Source: Dyella nitratireducens
Lineage (GTDB): Bacteria > Pseudomonadota > Gammaproteobacteria > Xanthomonadales > Rhodanobacteraceae
Assembly (NCBI RefSeq): GCF_014642835.1
Contig: NZ_BMJA01000001.1
Location: 1-64,000 of the forward strand
Direction of reading: 5' to 3'
Length of the DNA: 64,000 nucleotides
Part shown: positions 26,708 through 35,591 of the stretch, one piece after another
How positions within the stretch are numbered: position 1 is the stretch's first letter
How the letters are laid out: each line of letters starts with the position of its first letter
Position numbers and translations under genes: made by a program
Notes under the pieces: model-generated
What the model was told of the DNA's origin: nothing
The model's input: only the letters and a program-made list of their open reading frames with translations
Database searches by the model: none

Positions 26708-28378
26708 TTACGGCGTTGCTTCAAGCGCATGTGCATGCACATCACGCACCGCACGTCCTGATGGATCGGCCATCGCCGCAAACGCGGGGTCCCACGCCAA
26801 CGCGGCAGGCGACGAGCATGCGATCGACTTGCCGCCTGGCACTGTCGCCGCACACGCTTCGCCGGGGAAGAACTTCTCGAAGATGCGGCGATACAGATAT
26901 GCCTCTTTCGTGGCCGGCGTGTTGAACGGATAGCGCGATGCAGCGGCGGCAAATTCACGATCGCTGACCGCCTGCTCGGCGTGCGCTTTCAAGCCATCGA
27001 TCCAGCCGTAGCCCACGCCATCGCTGAATTGCTCCTTCTGCCGCCACAGGATCAATTCCGGCAGCGCACCCGCGAAGGCTTCGCGCAGTACGGCTTTTTC
27101 GATACGCCCCTTGCCCGCCATCTTGTGCTGGGCGTCCATGCTCATGGCGGCTTCCATGAATTCCAGATCCAGGAAGGGCACGCGCGCTTCGACACCCCAG
27201 GCCATCATCGATTTGTTTGCGCGCAAGCAATCATAGCTGTGCAAGGCATCGAGCTTGCGCACGGTTTCTTCATGGAAAGCTTCAGCCGACGGTGCTTTGT
27301 GGAAATACAGATAGCCGCCGAAGATTTCATCGGAACCTTCGCCGGACAGCACCATCTTCACGCCCATCGCCTTGATGCGGCGTGCGAGCAAGTACATGGG
27401 GGTGGAGGCACGAATGGTGGTGACGTCATAGGTTTCGATATGGCGAATCACTTCCGGCAGCGCGTCTAACCCTTCCCAGAAGTTGTAGATGAAACCGTGA
27501 TGCACGGTGCCGAGTGCATCGGCAACGACTTTCGCAGCAACCAGATCAGGCGAGCCTTCCAGACCGATGGCAAAGGAATGCAGGCGCGGCCACCAGGCTT
27601 CGCTGCGGTCATCGTCTTCCACACGCTCGCGTGCGAAGCGGGCCGCGCAGGCGGCGACCAGCGAAGAATCCAAACCGCCAGAAAGCAGCACGCCATACGG
27701 CACGTCCGTCATCAACTGACGATGCACGGCCTGTTCGAATGCCTGGCGCAGTTCGCCGGGGCCATGGCCTTTGGTCGCTGAATACTCACGCCACGGACGC
27801 TGGTAGTAGCGCTGCAATTCGCCCGTGATGCTGTCGTATGCGTGGCCCGGCGGAAACGGTGCGACGTCGGCGCAAACACCCACCAGTGCCTTCATTTCCG
27901 AGGCGACGCACAGCCGGCCTTGCGCATCATGCCCCCAATACAGCGGACACACGCCCATGGGGTCGCGCGCGATCAGATAGCGCTTCGCATCGCCATCCCA
28001 CAGGGCGAACGCAAAAATGCCGTTGAGCTTGTTGAGGAAATCCGCGCCGTGTTCGCGGTAGAGCGCGTTGATCACTTCGCAGTCGGAGCCGGTGGTGAAG
28101 TCGTAGCTGCTGTGCGCGCGCAGCTCACGATGGTTGTAGATCTCGCCGTTCACCGCCAGCGCCAGGTGTCCATCGCGAGACCGTAGCGGCTGCGCGCCGC
28201 TGGCCGGATCGACGATGGCCAGGCGCTCGTGCACCAGGATCACCCCGGCATCCACGAACACCCCGCTCCAATCCGGCCCGCGATGGCGCTGTCGTTGCGA
28301 CAACTCCAGGGCTAGCAGGCGTAACGCAGCCAGATCGTCGCCCGGCTGAAGATCGAACATTCCAAAGATGGCGCACAT
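26708..28378 (-). CDS. asnB: Asparagine synthetase B, glutamine-hydrolysing
   Basis: A 556-residue enzyme making asparagine from aspartate with glutamine and ATP. The N-terminal glutaminase domain begins with the nucleophile Cys2 (MCAIFGMFD) and has HRGPDWSG and NGEIYNH; the synthetase domain has the PP-loop VLLSGGLDSSLVA and SGEGSDEIFGGYLYF. Length matches E. coli AsnB (554). AAAGGA stands 9 bases before the start. An Asn-rich leader frame and a terminator lie immediately upstream, which points to attenuation control by charged tRNA-Asn. Confidence 0.97.
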   Translation of the reverse strand: MCAIFGMFDLQPGDDLAALRLLALELSQRQRHRGPDWSGVFVDAGVILVHERLAIVDPASGAQPLRSRDGHLALAVNGEIYNHRELRAHSSYDFTTGSDCEVINALYREHGADFLNKLNGIFAFALWDGDAKRYLIARDPMGVCPLYWGHDAQGRLCVASEMKALVGVCADVAPFPPGHAYDSITGELQRYYQRPWREYSATKGHGPGELRQAFEQAVHRQLMTDVPYGVLLSGGLDSSLVAACAARFARERVEDDDRSEAWWPRLHSFAIGLEGSPDLVAAKVVADALGTVHHGFIYNFWEGLDALPEVIRHIETYDVTTIRASTPMYLLARRIKAMGVKMVLSGEGSDEIFGGYLYFHKAPSAEAFHEETVRKLDALHSYDCLRANKSMMAWGVEARVPFLDLEFMEAAMSMDAQHKMAGKGRIEKAVLREAFAGALPELILWRQKEQFSDGVGYGWIDGLKAHAEQAVSDREFAAAASRYPFNTPATKEAYLYRRIFEKFFPGEACAATVPGGKSIACSSPAALAWDPAFAAMADPSGRAVRDVHAHALEATP

Positions 28379-28423
28379 GATGGGATTTCCTTTAGCTCGC
28401 TGGTAGAGTGAAACGCTAGAAAC

Positions 28424-28452
28424 AAAAGGGCCCGCACTTGGCGGGCCCTTTT
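28424..28452 (-). terminator. Putative attenuator upstream of asnB
   Basis: On the transcript AAAAGGGCCCGC (28452-28441) pairs with GCGGGCCCTTTT (28435-28424) across a 5-base loop, followed by TTTT-G-TTT, a rho-independent terminator. It lies 25 bases after the stop of the Asn-rich leader frame and 45 bases before asnB. A short CGGGCC inside the end of the leader frame (28492-28487) can pair with GGCCCG in the left arm, giving a competing antiterminator. Confidence 0.8.
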
Positions 28453-28477
28453 GCGTGTGTCTGGTTGCTGCTTACTT

Positions 28478-28606
28478 CTACACGCCGGCCCGTCCGCGGT
28501 TGCGGTTATTGTTATTGGCGTTGTTATTCAGGACTGTTGCAGCCACGGCAGCGCGCGCCGCGAAGGCGGCGTGGTTGGCGAGAAGGCTGACAAAGTAGGT
28601 GTGCAT
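28478..28606 (-). CDS. Asn-rich leader peptide of asnB (attenuation)
   Basis: A 42-codon frame from ATG 28606 to TAG 28480-28478. Residues 27-36 read NNNANNNNRN, eight Asn in ten codons (AAU and AAC mixed); the first 26 residues are hydrophobic and alanine-rich, and the tail is RGRAGV. It is followed by the terminator and asnB in the same direction. In classical leaders (his, thr, leu) a run of the regulated amino acid makes the ribosome stall when its tRNA is uncharged, which prevents the terminator. No clear Shine-Dalgarno is seen; TTTAGT at 28619-28614 could be a -10 box placing the transcript start at or near the ATG, i.e. leaderless translation, but that is a guess. Confidence 0.75.
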   Translation of the reverse strand: MHTYFVSLLANHAAFAARAAVAATVLNNNANNNNRNRGRAGV

Positions 28607-28704
28607 GCGGTCGACTAAAACACAAGTCCGTACCGCGCGCAACGGTTACAACTGTTACCTAGGCCGGCCGTCCTGCCGGGTTTGGGACCGGCCAACGTAC
28701 CGGC

Positions 28705-29070
28705 TTATGTCGATGACACCCAGCGCAGGGCCTCATCGAGCTCGGCGTCCGCAAACAACCTGAAGTGCATGGGCATGGCGAAGCCGAACATGCTGGACAT
28801 TACACGTACCCAGCCCACGTCGGTGACCAGTGCCGTGCGTTCCCAGCCACTGATGTGGCGGAAACCCAGCTTTACATCGTCCCACATCGCACCGGGCGCG
28901 AAGCCGGTGAAATCGTCGCCGATGTGGATCACCAGGCGCAGTTTGCGATTCAGCGCGAAGGCTGCCTCGATGTCCGGCACCATGATGTTTTCGTAGTCTT
29001 GCGCGGTGACCAGGCCGCGCATGCGGAAGCCGAGAATACCGGCGGGGAGCGAAGGGAGTTGCTCGATCAT
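28705..29070 (-). CDS. SpoIIAA-like STAS/SEC14-type protein
   Basis: A 121-residue soluble protein starting at ATG 29070 with AAGGAG 7 bases upstream. It matches the SpoIIAA-like (DUF3478) family: GILGFRMRGLVTAQDYENIMVPDIEAA at the start, LRLVIHIGDDFTGF in the middle, and FRLFADAELDEALRWV at the end. Members are predicted lipid- or nucleotide-binding; function is not settled. Transcribed toward the asnB leader region. Confidence 0.8.
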   Translation of the reverse strand: MIEQLPSLPAGILGFRMRGLVTAQDYENIMVPDIEAAFALNRKLRLVIHIGDDFTGFAPGAMWDDVKLGFRHISGWERTALVTDVGWVRVMSSMFGFAMPMHFRLFADAELDEALRWVSST

Positions 29071-29167
29071 GACGATGCTCCTTGATGCTTCGTCTGAGAG
29101 TAGTATCCAAGCGCGATTTGAACAGCCGCACAAGTGAAACGGCGTGAAATTTTCCGGCGACCAACGC

Positions 29168-29241
29168 GTAGGTTGGGGTGTAAACCCCAACATGATGATG
29201 TCAATCAAGGTAGCGATGTTGGGGTTTGCACCCCAACCTAC
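29168..29241. repeat. REP-like palindrome pair, family B, overlapping recJ stop
   Basis: GTAGGTTGGGGTGTAAACCCC starts at 29168 and its reverse complement ends CCCCAACCTAC at 29241. The recJ stop TAG (29240-29238) is the TAG of the GTAGG end of this repeat. Confidence 0.9.
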
Positions 29242-30956
29242 ACGGGTTCCATGTAGCGCAGCAGAAGCCTTGGTGATTCCCTGCCCTGCCAATCATTGAT
29301 AGTGAGCTCATACGCCGCACGCATCATTGCCGGCGGCGGCTTGCCTTCATAGGCATTGAACATCACCGCATCATGTACCGCATCGTCACGCGGATCGCGC
29401 AAGCTGAGGCGCAGATGCCGCTCGCCCATCGGTCGCCAGCTGAAGCATTCGAAGCGGTTTTCGAACACCGGCTCGGGAAAGGCCTGCCCCCAAGGGCCGG
29501 CGAAGCGCAGCATGCGCGCCATCTCCAGGGTGAACATGCCGGCCGGCATTTCGCCATCGGTGTAGAGCACGGCCTGCAGCTGTTCTTCGCTCAGCCATTC
29601 GCGCGCTACCGCGTCAAAAGCTTCGGCGAAACGGGGGTAGTGCCGCGCGGGCAAGCTGAGTCCTGCGGCCATGGCGTGACCACCGAAGCGCTCGATCAAA
29701 CCGGGATGGCGCGCATCGACCACCGCCAACGCATCGCGGATGTGAAAGCCGGATATGGAGCGCGCTGAGCCACGCAGGTGATCGGGATCGTCCTCGCCCG
29801 CCGGCGCGAAGGCGATCACCGGGCGATGCAGGCGTTCCTTCAATTTGGAAGCGACCAAGCCCACTACGCCGGCATGCCAGCTTGGTTCGAACAACGTGAC
29901 GCCCATTGTTTGCACATCGATGTTTGCCGCGCCGGCCACCATCACTTCTGCTTCGGCCACCATGGTGGCTTGCAGATCGCGGCGTTCCTGATTGATGGAA
30001 CTCAACAGCTCGGCGTAACGGCGCGCCTGTACGGCGTCATCGGTGAGCAGGCATTCGACGCCCAGCCGCATGTCTTCCAGTCGGCCCGCAGCATTCAAAC
30101 GCGGCCCGATGGCATACGCGAAATCGCTGGCACACAGCGAAGCCACGCTGCGCTGGCTGACGTCGATCAAGGCCAGAATGCCGGCGCAACCGCGACCGCT
30201 ACGCAGGCGTTTCATACCGGCTTCCACCAGCACGCGATTGTTGTAATCCAGCGGCACCAGGTCGGCCACCGTGCCCAGCGCCACCAGATCCAGGAGTACC
30301 GATAAATCAGGTTCGGGTTTCGTTGCAAACCAGTCTTGCTCGCGCAGATGCGCACGCAAGGCCAGCAGCACGTAGAACATCACGCCGACGCCGGCCAGTG
30401 CTTTGCTGGGAAAGTCATCGCCGTGCACATTGGGATTGACGATGGCATCCGCTTCCGGCACATGATCACCGGGCAGATGGTGGTCGGTGACGATCACGCG
30501 CATGCCACGCGCATGGGCGGCCGCCACGCCGGCCATGCTGGCGATGCCATTGTCGACGGTCACGATCAGCTGCGCATGCGATGGCAATGAGGCCACCAGT
30601 TCCGGCGTAAGCCCGTAGCCGTGCACGAAGCGGTTGGGCACGACATAGTCCACGCGCTGCGCACCGAGCATGCGCAAGCCGCGCACGGCCACCGCGCTGC
30701 CGGTGGCGCCGTCGCAATCGTAGTCGCCGGCGATGACGATCGATATGTCGTTGCGGATCGCTTCCGCCAGCAACACGACAGCCTGCTGCATGCCGCTCAA
30801 ATGCTGCGGCGATAAAAGACGATTCAAGCGATGCTCGGCGTGTTCGGGACTCAACACACCGCGCGCGGCATAGATACGTTGCAACACGGGATGCACGGCC
30901 TCGCCCCAGCCTGCCGGTTCACCCAGCAGAGGGCGCCGCTTCAACACTTGGCGCAT
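29238..30956 (-). CDS. recJ: Single-stranded-DNA exonuclease RecJ
   Basis: A 572-residue 5'-3' exonuclease of recombination and repair. It carries the DHH-family motifs: GDYDCDGATGSA, TVDNGIAS, VTDHHLPGDH and GPRLNAAGRLEDM, and the C-terminal DHHA1 glycine motif RSISGFHIRDAL ... RFGGHAMAAGLSL. I start it at ATG 30956, which overlaps the stop of the upstream gene (TGATG); further upstream the frame only shadows that gene. Its stop lies in a repeat. Confidence 0.96.
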   Translation of the reverse strand: MRQVLKRRPLLGEPAGWGEAVHPVLQRIYAARGVLSPEHAEHRLNRLLSPQHLSGMQQAVVLLAEAIRNDISIVIAGDYDCDGATGSAVAVRGLRMLGAQRVDYVVPNRFVHGYGLTPELVASLPSHAQLIVTVDNGIASMAGVAAAHARGMRVIVTDHHLPGDHVPEADAIVNPNVHGDDFPSKALAGVGVMFYVLLALRAHLREQDWFATKPEPDLSVLLDLVALGTVADLVPLDYNNRVLVEAGMKRLRSGRGCAGILALIDVSQRSVASLCASDFAYAIGPRLNAAGRLEDMRLGVECLLTDDAVQARRYAELLSSINQERRDLQATMVAEAEVMVAGAANIDVQTMGVTLFEPSWHAGVVGLVASKLKERLHRPVIAFAPAGEDDPDHLRGSARSISGFHIRDALAVVDARHPGLIERFGGHAMAAGLSLPARHYPRFAEAFDAVAREWLSEEQLQAVLYTDGEMPAGMFTLEMARMLRFAGPWGQAFPEPVFENRFECFSWRPMGERHLRLSLRDPRDDAVHDAVMFNAYEGKPPPAMMRAAYELTINDWQGRESPRLLLRYMEPV

Positions 30957-31867
30957 CACGGTTTGCTCCGCCGCCAAAAGCGCACGCGGTGCCAGGGACG
31001 ATGCAGCCAGCGCTCGCCGCTGGCGAAGGCAAACAGCACCGGTTCGCGTTTGCACAGTTGTTGCAAAGCAGGCCACCACTCGGCAGCAATGGCATCCACC
31101 GGCTCGTCCTGCAGGTCGATCAACCAGCCTGCCTTGGCCGAATCCAGCCGGGTGCGTCGTTGCGCGGGAATGCCGGCGCGTTTCGCCAGTGCCAACAACA
31201 GCAGGTCTTCACCGATCACGCCGCTCAACGCAGTGTCGATACGTGCCGGCAACACGCCACCGCCCCAGAACCACAAGCTATTGACCGGCGGCAATCCACG
31301 TTCGCGCCGTTGCGCGTTGAGCGGATGTTGATGCAGCAGTACCTGCACTTCATTGAACAACATGCGCCAGCGGCGTGCTTGGGCGCCTTCGGGCAGGTGC
31401 TCGTACAGATCTTCGCCGAGTGCGGCCTCGGGTGCGGCGAAATCGGGCAAGGCGTTTTCCGCCGGCAAGCGCAGATGCCAGCGTTGCGGCGAAGAGACCT
31501 CCAGCTTCATGCCTTCGTCGGCAAACACAGCTTGCAACGGCTCGGCCAACTCGTCAGCTTCGTCCATGCTCAACGGCAGCTGGCCGCAAGCCATCAGTCG
31601 CGCGCCGGTCATATCCGGCTGCACCCAGGCCGGGTCGGCGCTGAGCCAGCAGCTGTCGCCCGCATCGCCGGTCAAATAGTCACGAATGAGCGCGCCCGCC
31701 GGCATGCCGCCTTCGCATCGAAAATACGCCGCCAGACCACCGAGGTAGCCCACGGCACCATCGGCAAGACGATCCGCACGCTGCAGCCACGCACGTAACG
31801 GATGTGAGTGATCGAAACGCTGCCAGGCCGGCAGCCAACATTCCAAGGTTCGCGGTACGTTATCCAT
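30956..31867 (-). CDS. Conserved hypothetical upstream of recJ
   Basis: A 303-residue soluble protein, coupled to recJ by a 1-base TGATG overlap. It has the block LHQHPLNAQRRERGLPPVNSLWFWGGG, a signature of a conserved Xanthomonadales/Burkholderiales family often labelled as a phosphoglycerate mutase-like or regulatory protein, without good evidence. No catalytic residues that I can assign. The ABC-F gene lies immediately upstream (6 bases), so the three form an operon. Confidence 0.7.
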   Translation of the reverse strand: MDNVPRTLECWLPAWQRFDHSHPLRAWLQRADRLADGAVGYLGGLAAYFRCEGGMPAGALIRDYLTGDAGDSCWLSADPAWVQPDMTGARLMACGQLPLSMDEADELAEPLQAVFADEGMKLEVSSPQRWHLRLPAENALPDFAAPEAALGEDLYEHLPEGAQARRWRMLFNEVQVLLHQHPLNAQRRERGLPPVNSLWFWGGGVLPARIDTALSGVIGEDLLLLALAKRAGIPAQRRTRLDSAKAGWLIDLQDEPVDAIAAEWWPALQQLCKREPVLFAFASGERWLHRPWHRVRFWRRSKP

Positions 31868-31873
31868 CGTGGG

Positions 31874-33766
31874 TCAGGCTTCGAGCAGCTCGTACAACTC
31901 GAGCCACTCGGCTTCGAGGGTTTCCTTTTCTTTGCGCAGTTCGGCCTGGCGCTGGCCGAGCTTCATCAGTTCGGCGGTGGGGCCGTTGTAGGTTTGGGGA
32001 TCGGCGAGCTTCTGTTCCAGCTTGGTCAGCTCTTCGTCGATGGCAGCGACGCGCGTTTCGATTTTCTTCACGCGCTGGCGTGATGCCTTTTCGCTTTCGC
32101 GCTGCGCGGCAGCGGCGCGGCGGCGATCCGCGGCGGATTCAACCGGTTTGCCTTCCGACTCCGTTTTCTTGGGCGCGGCGCCGCGTGCACGCAGCCAGCG
32201 GGCGTAATCGTCCAGGTCGCCATCGAACGACTCCACTTTGTGATCGGCCACGCGCCAGAAGCTGTCGCAGACCATGCCGAGCAGATGGCGATCATGCGAC
32301 ACCAGCACCAGTGCGCCATCGAAATCGGCCAGCGCATCGGCCAGGGCTTCGCGCATGTCGAGGTCGAGGTGGTTGGTGGGTTCGTCGAGCAGCAGCAGGT
32401 TGGGTTTGTCCCACGCGATCAAGGCGAGTGCGAGGCGTGCGCGCTCGCCGCCGGAAAAGCCGTCGACGGACTCGAAGGCGCGATCGCCCGCGAAATTCCA
32501 GCCGCCGAGAAAATCACGCAGCGCTTGTGCACTGACGCCGGGCGCCTTGTCCTGTAGGTGGTCGAAGGGGCTGGCGCCTTCGCGCAGGCTTTCCACCGTG
32601 TGCTGGGCGAAGTAGCCGATTTTCAGATCTTTGTGCGCTTTGCGCTCGCCCTGCAGGGGGAGCAATTCACCGACGAGGGTTTTCACCAAGGTGGACTTAC
32701 CGGCGCCGTTGGGGCCGAGGAGACCGAGGCGTTCGCCGGCTTCCAGGCGGAAACGTACGTCACGAAGAATGATGGCAGGCAGCGCACCGGCTTCGCCGGG
32801 ATAGCCCGCTTCCACGTCTTCCAACTGCAGCATCGAATCCGGCAAGCGATCCGGCACCGCGAACTGGAAATGGAATGGACGTTCCGCCCTGACCGCTTCC
32901 GTTCCCGAGATCTTTTCCAGCCGCTTCATGCGCGACTGCGCCTGCTTGGCCTTGCTGGCCTTGGCCTTGAAGCGATCGATGAAGGATTGCAGGTGCGCAC
33001 GCTCCGCCTGCTCGCGTTCGTGCGCGATCTGCTGCAAGCGCAATTGCTCAGCACGCTGACGTTCGAAGGCGCTGTAGTTGCCGCTGTAGAGCTTCCCCCT
33101 GCCCTCGTTGAGATGCAGGGTGTGGGTGATCACGCCGTCGAGGAATTCGCGGTCATGCGAGATCACCAGCAAGGTGCCCTGGTAGCGGCGCAGCCATTCT
33201 TCCAGCCACAGCACGGCATCCAGGTCCAAGTGGTTGGTGGGCTCGTCGAGCAGCAGCAGCTCGGACGGTGCCATCAGGGCGCGGGCCAGGTTCAGGCGCA
33301 CGCGCCAACCGCCGGAGAACTCGCATACCGCGCGTTCATGCGTTTCCGGGCTGAAGCCGAGTCCGTGCAGCAGACGGCCGGCGCGGGCGCGGGCGTCGTA
33401 GCCGTGCAGCTCTTCGATGCGGTGATGGGCGCGCGCCATCGCCTCGGTGTCACCGCGTGCCTGGGCATCGGCCTCGTCGCGTATGGCGGTGGCCAGTTCC
33501 ACGTCGCCGCCCATCACGTAGTCGATGGCCGGGTCGGGCAAGGCCGGGGTTTCCTGCGCTACCGAAGCCAGGCGCAGCTTGGCCGGCATATCCAGCTCGC
33601 CCGCATCGGCCTCGAGCTGTCCCTGGAGGGCGGCAAACAGGCTGGATTTACCGCAGCCGTTGCGACCCACCACGCCCAGGCGCCAACCGCTCTGGATGAC
33701 GAGGTCGATATCGGAAAGCAGCAAACGGCTGCCGCGGCGCAAAGCAAAGTGGCGGAACGCAATCAT
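31874..33766 (-). CDS. ABC-F family ATPase (YheS/Uup-type)
   Basis: A 630-residue protein with two ABC ATPase domains on one chain and no membrane segments, the ABC-F layout of ribosome-associated factors. Walker A motifs GRNGCGKSS and GPNGAGKST, signatures SGGWRVRL and SGGERARL, and Walker B LLLLDEPTNHLDLDA and LLLLDEPTNHLD are seen. The C-terminus is a charged coiled coil as in YheS. Start placed at ATG 33766 (MIAFRHFALRRG), the usual N-terminus, although its ribosome site is weak. Confidence 0.9.
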   Translation of the reverse strand: MIAFRHFALRRGSRLLLSDIDLVIQSGWRLGVVGRNGCGKSSLFAALQGQLEADAGELDMPAKLRLASVAQETPALPDPAIDYVMGGDVELATAIRDEADAQARGDTEAMARAHHRIEELHGYDARARAGRLLHGLGFSPETHERAVCEFSGGWRVRLNLARALMAPSELLLLDEPTNHLDLDAVLWLEEWLRRYQGTLLVISHDREFLDGVITHTLHLNEGRGKLYSGNYSAFERQRAEQLRLQQIAHEREQAERAHLQSFIDRFKAKASKAKQAQSRMKRLEKISGTEAVRAERPFHFQFAVPDRLPDSMLQLEDVEAGYPGEAGALPAIILRDVRFRLEAGERLGLLGPNGAGKSTLVKTLVGELLPLQGERKAHKDLKIGYFAQHTVESLREGASPFDHLQDKAPGVSAQALRDFLGGWNFAGDRAFESVDGFSGGERARLALALIAWDKPNLLLLDEPTNHLDLDMREALADALADFDGALVLVSHDRHLLGMVCDSFWRVADHKVESFDGDLDDYARWLRARGAAPKKTESEGKPVESAADRRRAAAAQRESEKASRQRVKKIETRVAAIDEELTKLEQKLADPQTYNGPTAELMKLGQRQAELRKEKETLEAEWLELYELLEA

Positions 33767-33940
33767 GGGGAGAATCAGGCTAGGACCGGGCAAGGCACCC
33801 GAAGCCGCACATGATAACGGTCAGGGGCGCTCTGGTTCATTCAGATCGGCCCTCCATCACATCTGCCGGCTTTGCTCGTAGCAGGACCTTCACGGTTCTG
33901 CTAAAACAGCGCGGCAACGCTTTGTGCGGAGAGGGGAATC

Positions 33941-34285
33941 ATGTTCAAGCACCGTTACACCCTGCCCTTGCTGGCAGCCATGGCCCTCGGCGCCGGGCTG
34001 GCCGCGTCGCAGGCCGCCCTTGCCCAGGAAACGCTTACCCAGCGCGTGCAGGAAGAAAAAACCATGAACCTGCCGGCACGCGGCATGAGCATGGAGCAGG
34101 TGGAGAAGCGGTACGGCGCACCACTGCACAAGCTTTCGCCGCGAGGCGGGGATTCGGCGCATCACCCAACCATCAATCGTTGGGAGTACTCGAATTTCAT
34201 CGTGTACTTTGAGAACAGCCATGTGATTCATGCGGTGTTGAATACACCGGCCGGTAACAATCGGAATCCGATGGTGGTGAATTGA
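33941..34285 (+). CDS. Periplasmic BamE/OmlA-like small protein
   Basis: A 114-residue protein with a cleavable signal peptide (1-28, ALA-QE). The mature domain has MNLPARGMSMEQVEKRYGAP, then INRWEYSNFIVYFENSHVIHAVL, which is the pattern of the BamE/OmlA (SmpA) fold: a 'GM..xxV...G.P' helix followed by Trp-Tyr strands. There is no lipobox. Probably a periplasmic protein; role unknown. Confidence 0.7.
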   Translation: MFKHRYTLPLLAAMALGAGLAASQAALAQETLTQRVQEEKTMNLPARGMSMEQVEKRYGAPLHKLSPRGGDSAHHPTINRWEYSNFIVYFENSHVIHAVLNTPAGNNRNPMVVN

Positions 34286-34290
34286 CCCGC

Positions 34291-34411
34291 CGTCATTCCG
34301 GCGAACGCCGGAATCCAGTACAAACATGCTGTGCGAAGCACTCAGCATAAAGAGGTTATGTGTGCTTCGCACGATGTGTTTAGACTGGATTCCGGCGTTC
34401 GCCGGAATGAC
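34291..34411. repeat. REP-like pair, family A, with long spacer
   Basis: CGTCATTCCGGCGAACGCC begins at 34291 and the reverse-complement unit ends GGCGTTCGCCGGAATGAC at 34411, separated by about 70 bases that contain a further imperfect inverted repeat (GTGCGAAGCAC / GTGCTTCGCAC). No gene in 34286-34538. Confidence 0.85.
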
Positions 34412-34538
34412 ACCTGGAAAGATTGAGCGTCGCCGGAAGAAAGACTGCCTCGCGCAACGATCAGCGGCATCGTAAACTTTCGCACTTGCCTGCCTGGCAG
34501 CCGCCGGGCGATTCCCCCTCAACGCGAGTGTCGTCCCC

Positions 34539-35576
34539 ATGACCGATTCCAACTTGCGCCTGCCGGCCGAATGGGAGCCGCAGGCCGCCGTGTTGATTGC
34601 CTGGCCGCATGACGGCACCGACTGGGCCGAGCGGCTCGAACAAGTGGAATCCACCTACGTCGCGCTGGCGGCGGCCGTGACGCGCTTCCAGCCGCTGATC
34701 ATCGTGGTGGCCGATGCTGCTCTGCGTGCACATGCCACCGCGAAACTGCAAGCCGCACATGCTGATCTCTCACGCATCCGCTTCGTGGAATTGCCGTACG
34801 ACGACACCTGGCTGCGCGATTCGGGGCCGATCACCTTGCGCGGCGACGGCAACCGCTTTCAGCTCACCGATTTCCGCTTCACCGGCTGGGGCGGCAAATT
34901 CGGCGCGGCGCAGGATGACGCGTTGATCGCCGGACTGGTCCAGGCTGGCGTGTTCGGCTCGGCTGAGCACAAACGTATCGATTGGGCGTTGGAAGGCGGC
35001 GGCATCGAGAGTGATGGCGTCGGTACCGTTCTCACCACGTGGCGCTGCCTCACGCAGCGGCATCCGGAACAATCGCGCGAGGAAATGAGCAATATCCTGC
35101 GCGACGGCCTGCACGCCAAGCGTGTGCTATGGCTCGATTACGGTTACCTGGAAGGCGACGATACCGACGCACACATCGATACCTTGGCGCGCTTTGCGCC
35201 GGGCGATCGCATCGTCTACCAAGCGTGCGACGATACCGATGATGTACACCATGCCGAGTTGCAGCGCATGGGCGACGAACTGGCGGCATTGCGTACCCCA
35301 GGTGGCAAGCCCTATACGCTGTATCCGCTGCCCTGGGCCGAGCCGATCATCGACGAAGGCCGGCGGCTGGCGGCGTCTTACGCGAATTACCTGATCGTCA
35401 ATGGTGCGGTGTTGGTACCAGCCTACGGCGATGCCGCTGACAACGAAGCGGCGCGCATCATTGGTGAAGCGCATCCTGGCCGTGTGGTGGTGCAAGTGCC
35501 CTGCCGCCCGTTGATCTGGCAAAACGGCAGCCTGCATTGCATCACCATGCAGTTGCCGGCAGGGTTGTTGGGTTAG
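34539..35576 (+). CDS. aguA: Agmatine deiminase
   Basis: A 345-residue enzyme hydrolysing agmatine to N-carbamoylputrescine and ammonia. It has the guanidine-modifying fold with WPHDGTDW, YDDTWLRDSGP, WALEGGGIESDG, HIDTLARF (catalytic His/Asp) and the nucleophile Cys334 (NGSLHCITMQ). The next enzyme of the pathway, aguB, is 6.5 kb further on rather than adjacent. Confidence 0.95.
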   Translation: MTDSNLRLPAEWEPQAAVLIAWPHDGTDWAERLEQVESTYVALAAAVTRFQPLIIVVADAALRAHATAKLQAAHADLSRIRFVELPYDDTWLRDSGPITLRGDGNRFQLTDFRFTGWGGKFGAAQDDALIAGLVQAGVFGSAEHKRIDWALEGGGIESDGVGTVLTTWRCLTQRHPEQSREEMSNILRDGLHAKRVLWLDYGYLEGDDTDAHIDTLARFAPGDRIVYQACDDTDDVHHAELQRMGDELAALRTPGGKPYTLYPLPWAEPIIDEGRRLAASYANYLIVNGAVLVPAYGDAADNEAARIIGEAHPGRVVVQVPCRPLIWQNGSLHCITMQLPAGLLG

Positions 35577-35591
35577 TACTCAACACGACAC

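Noticed and set aside
32558-33814. 418-codon + strand frame antisense to the ABC-F gene
   Set aside because: Shadow frame; the reverse strand has two complete ABC domains.
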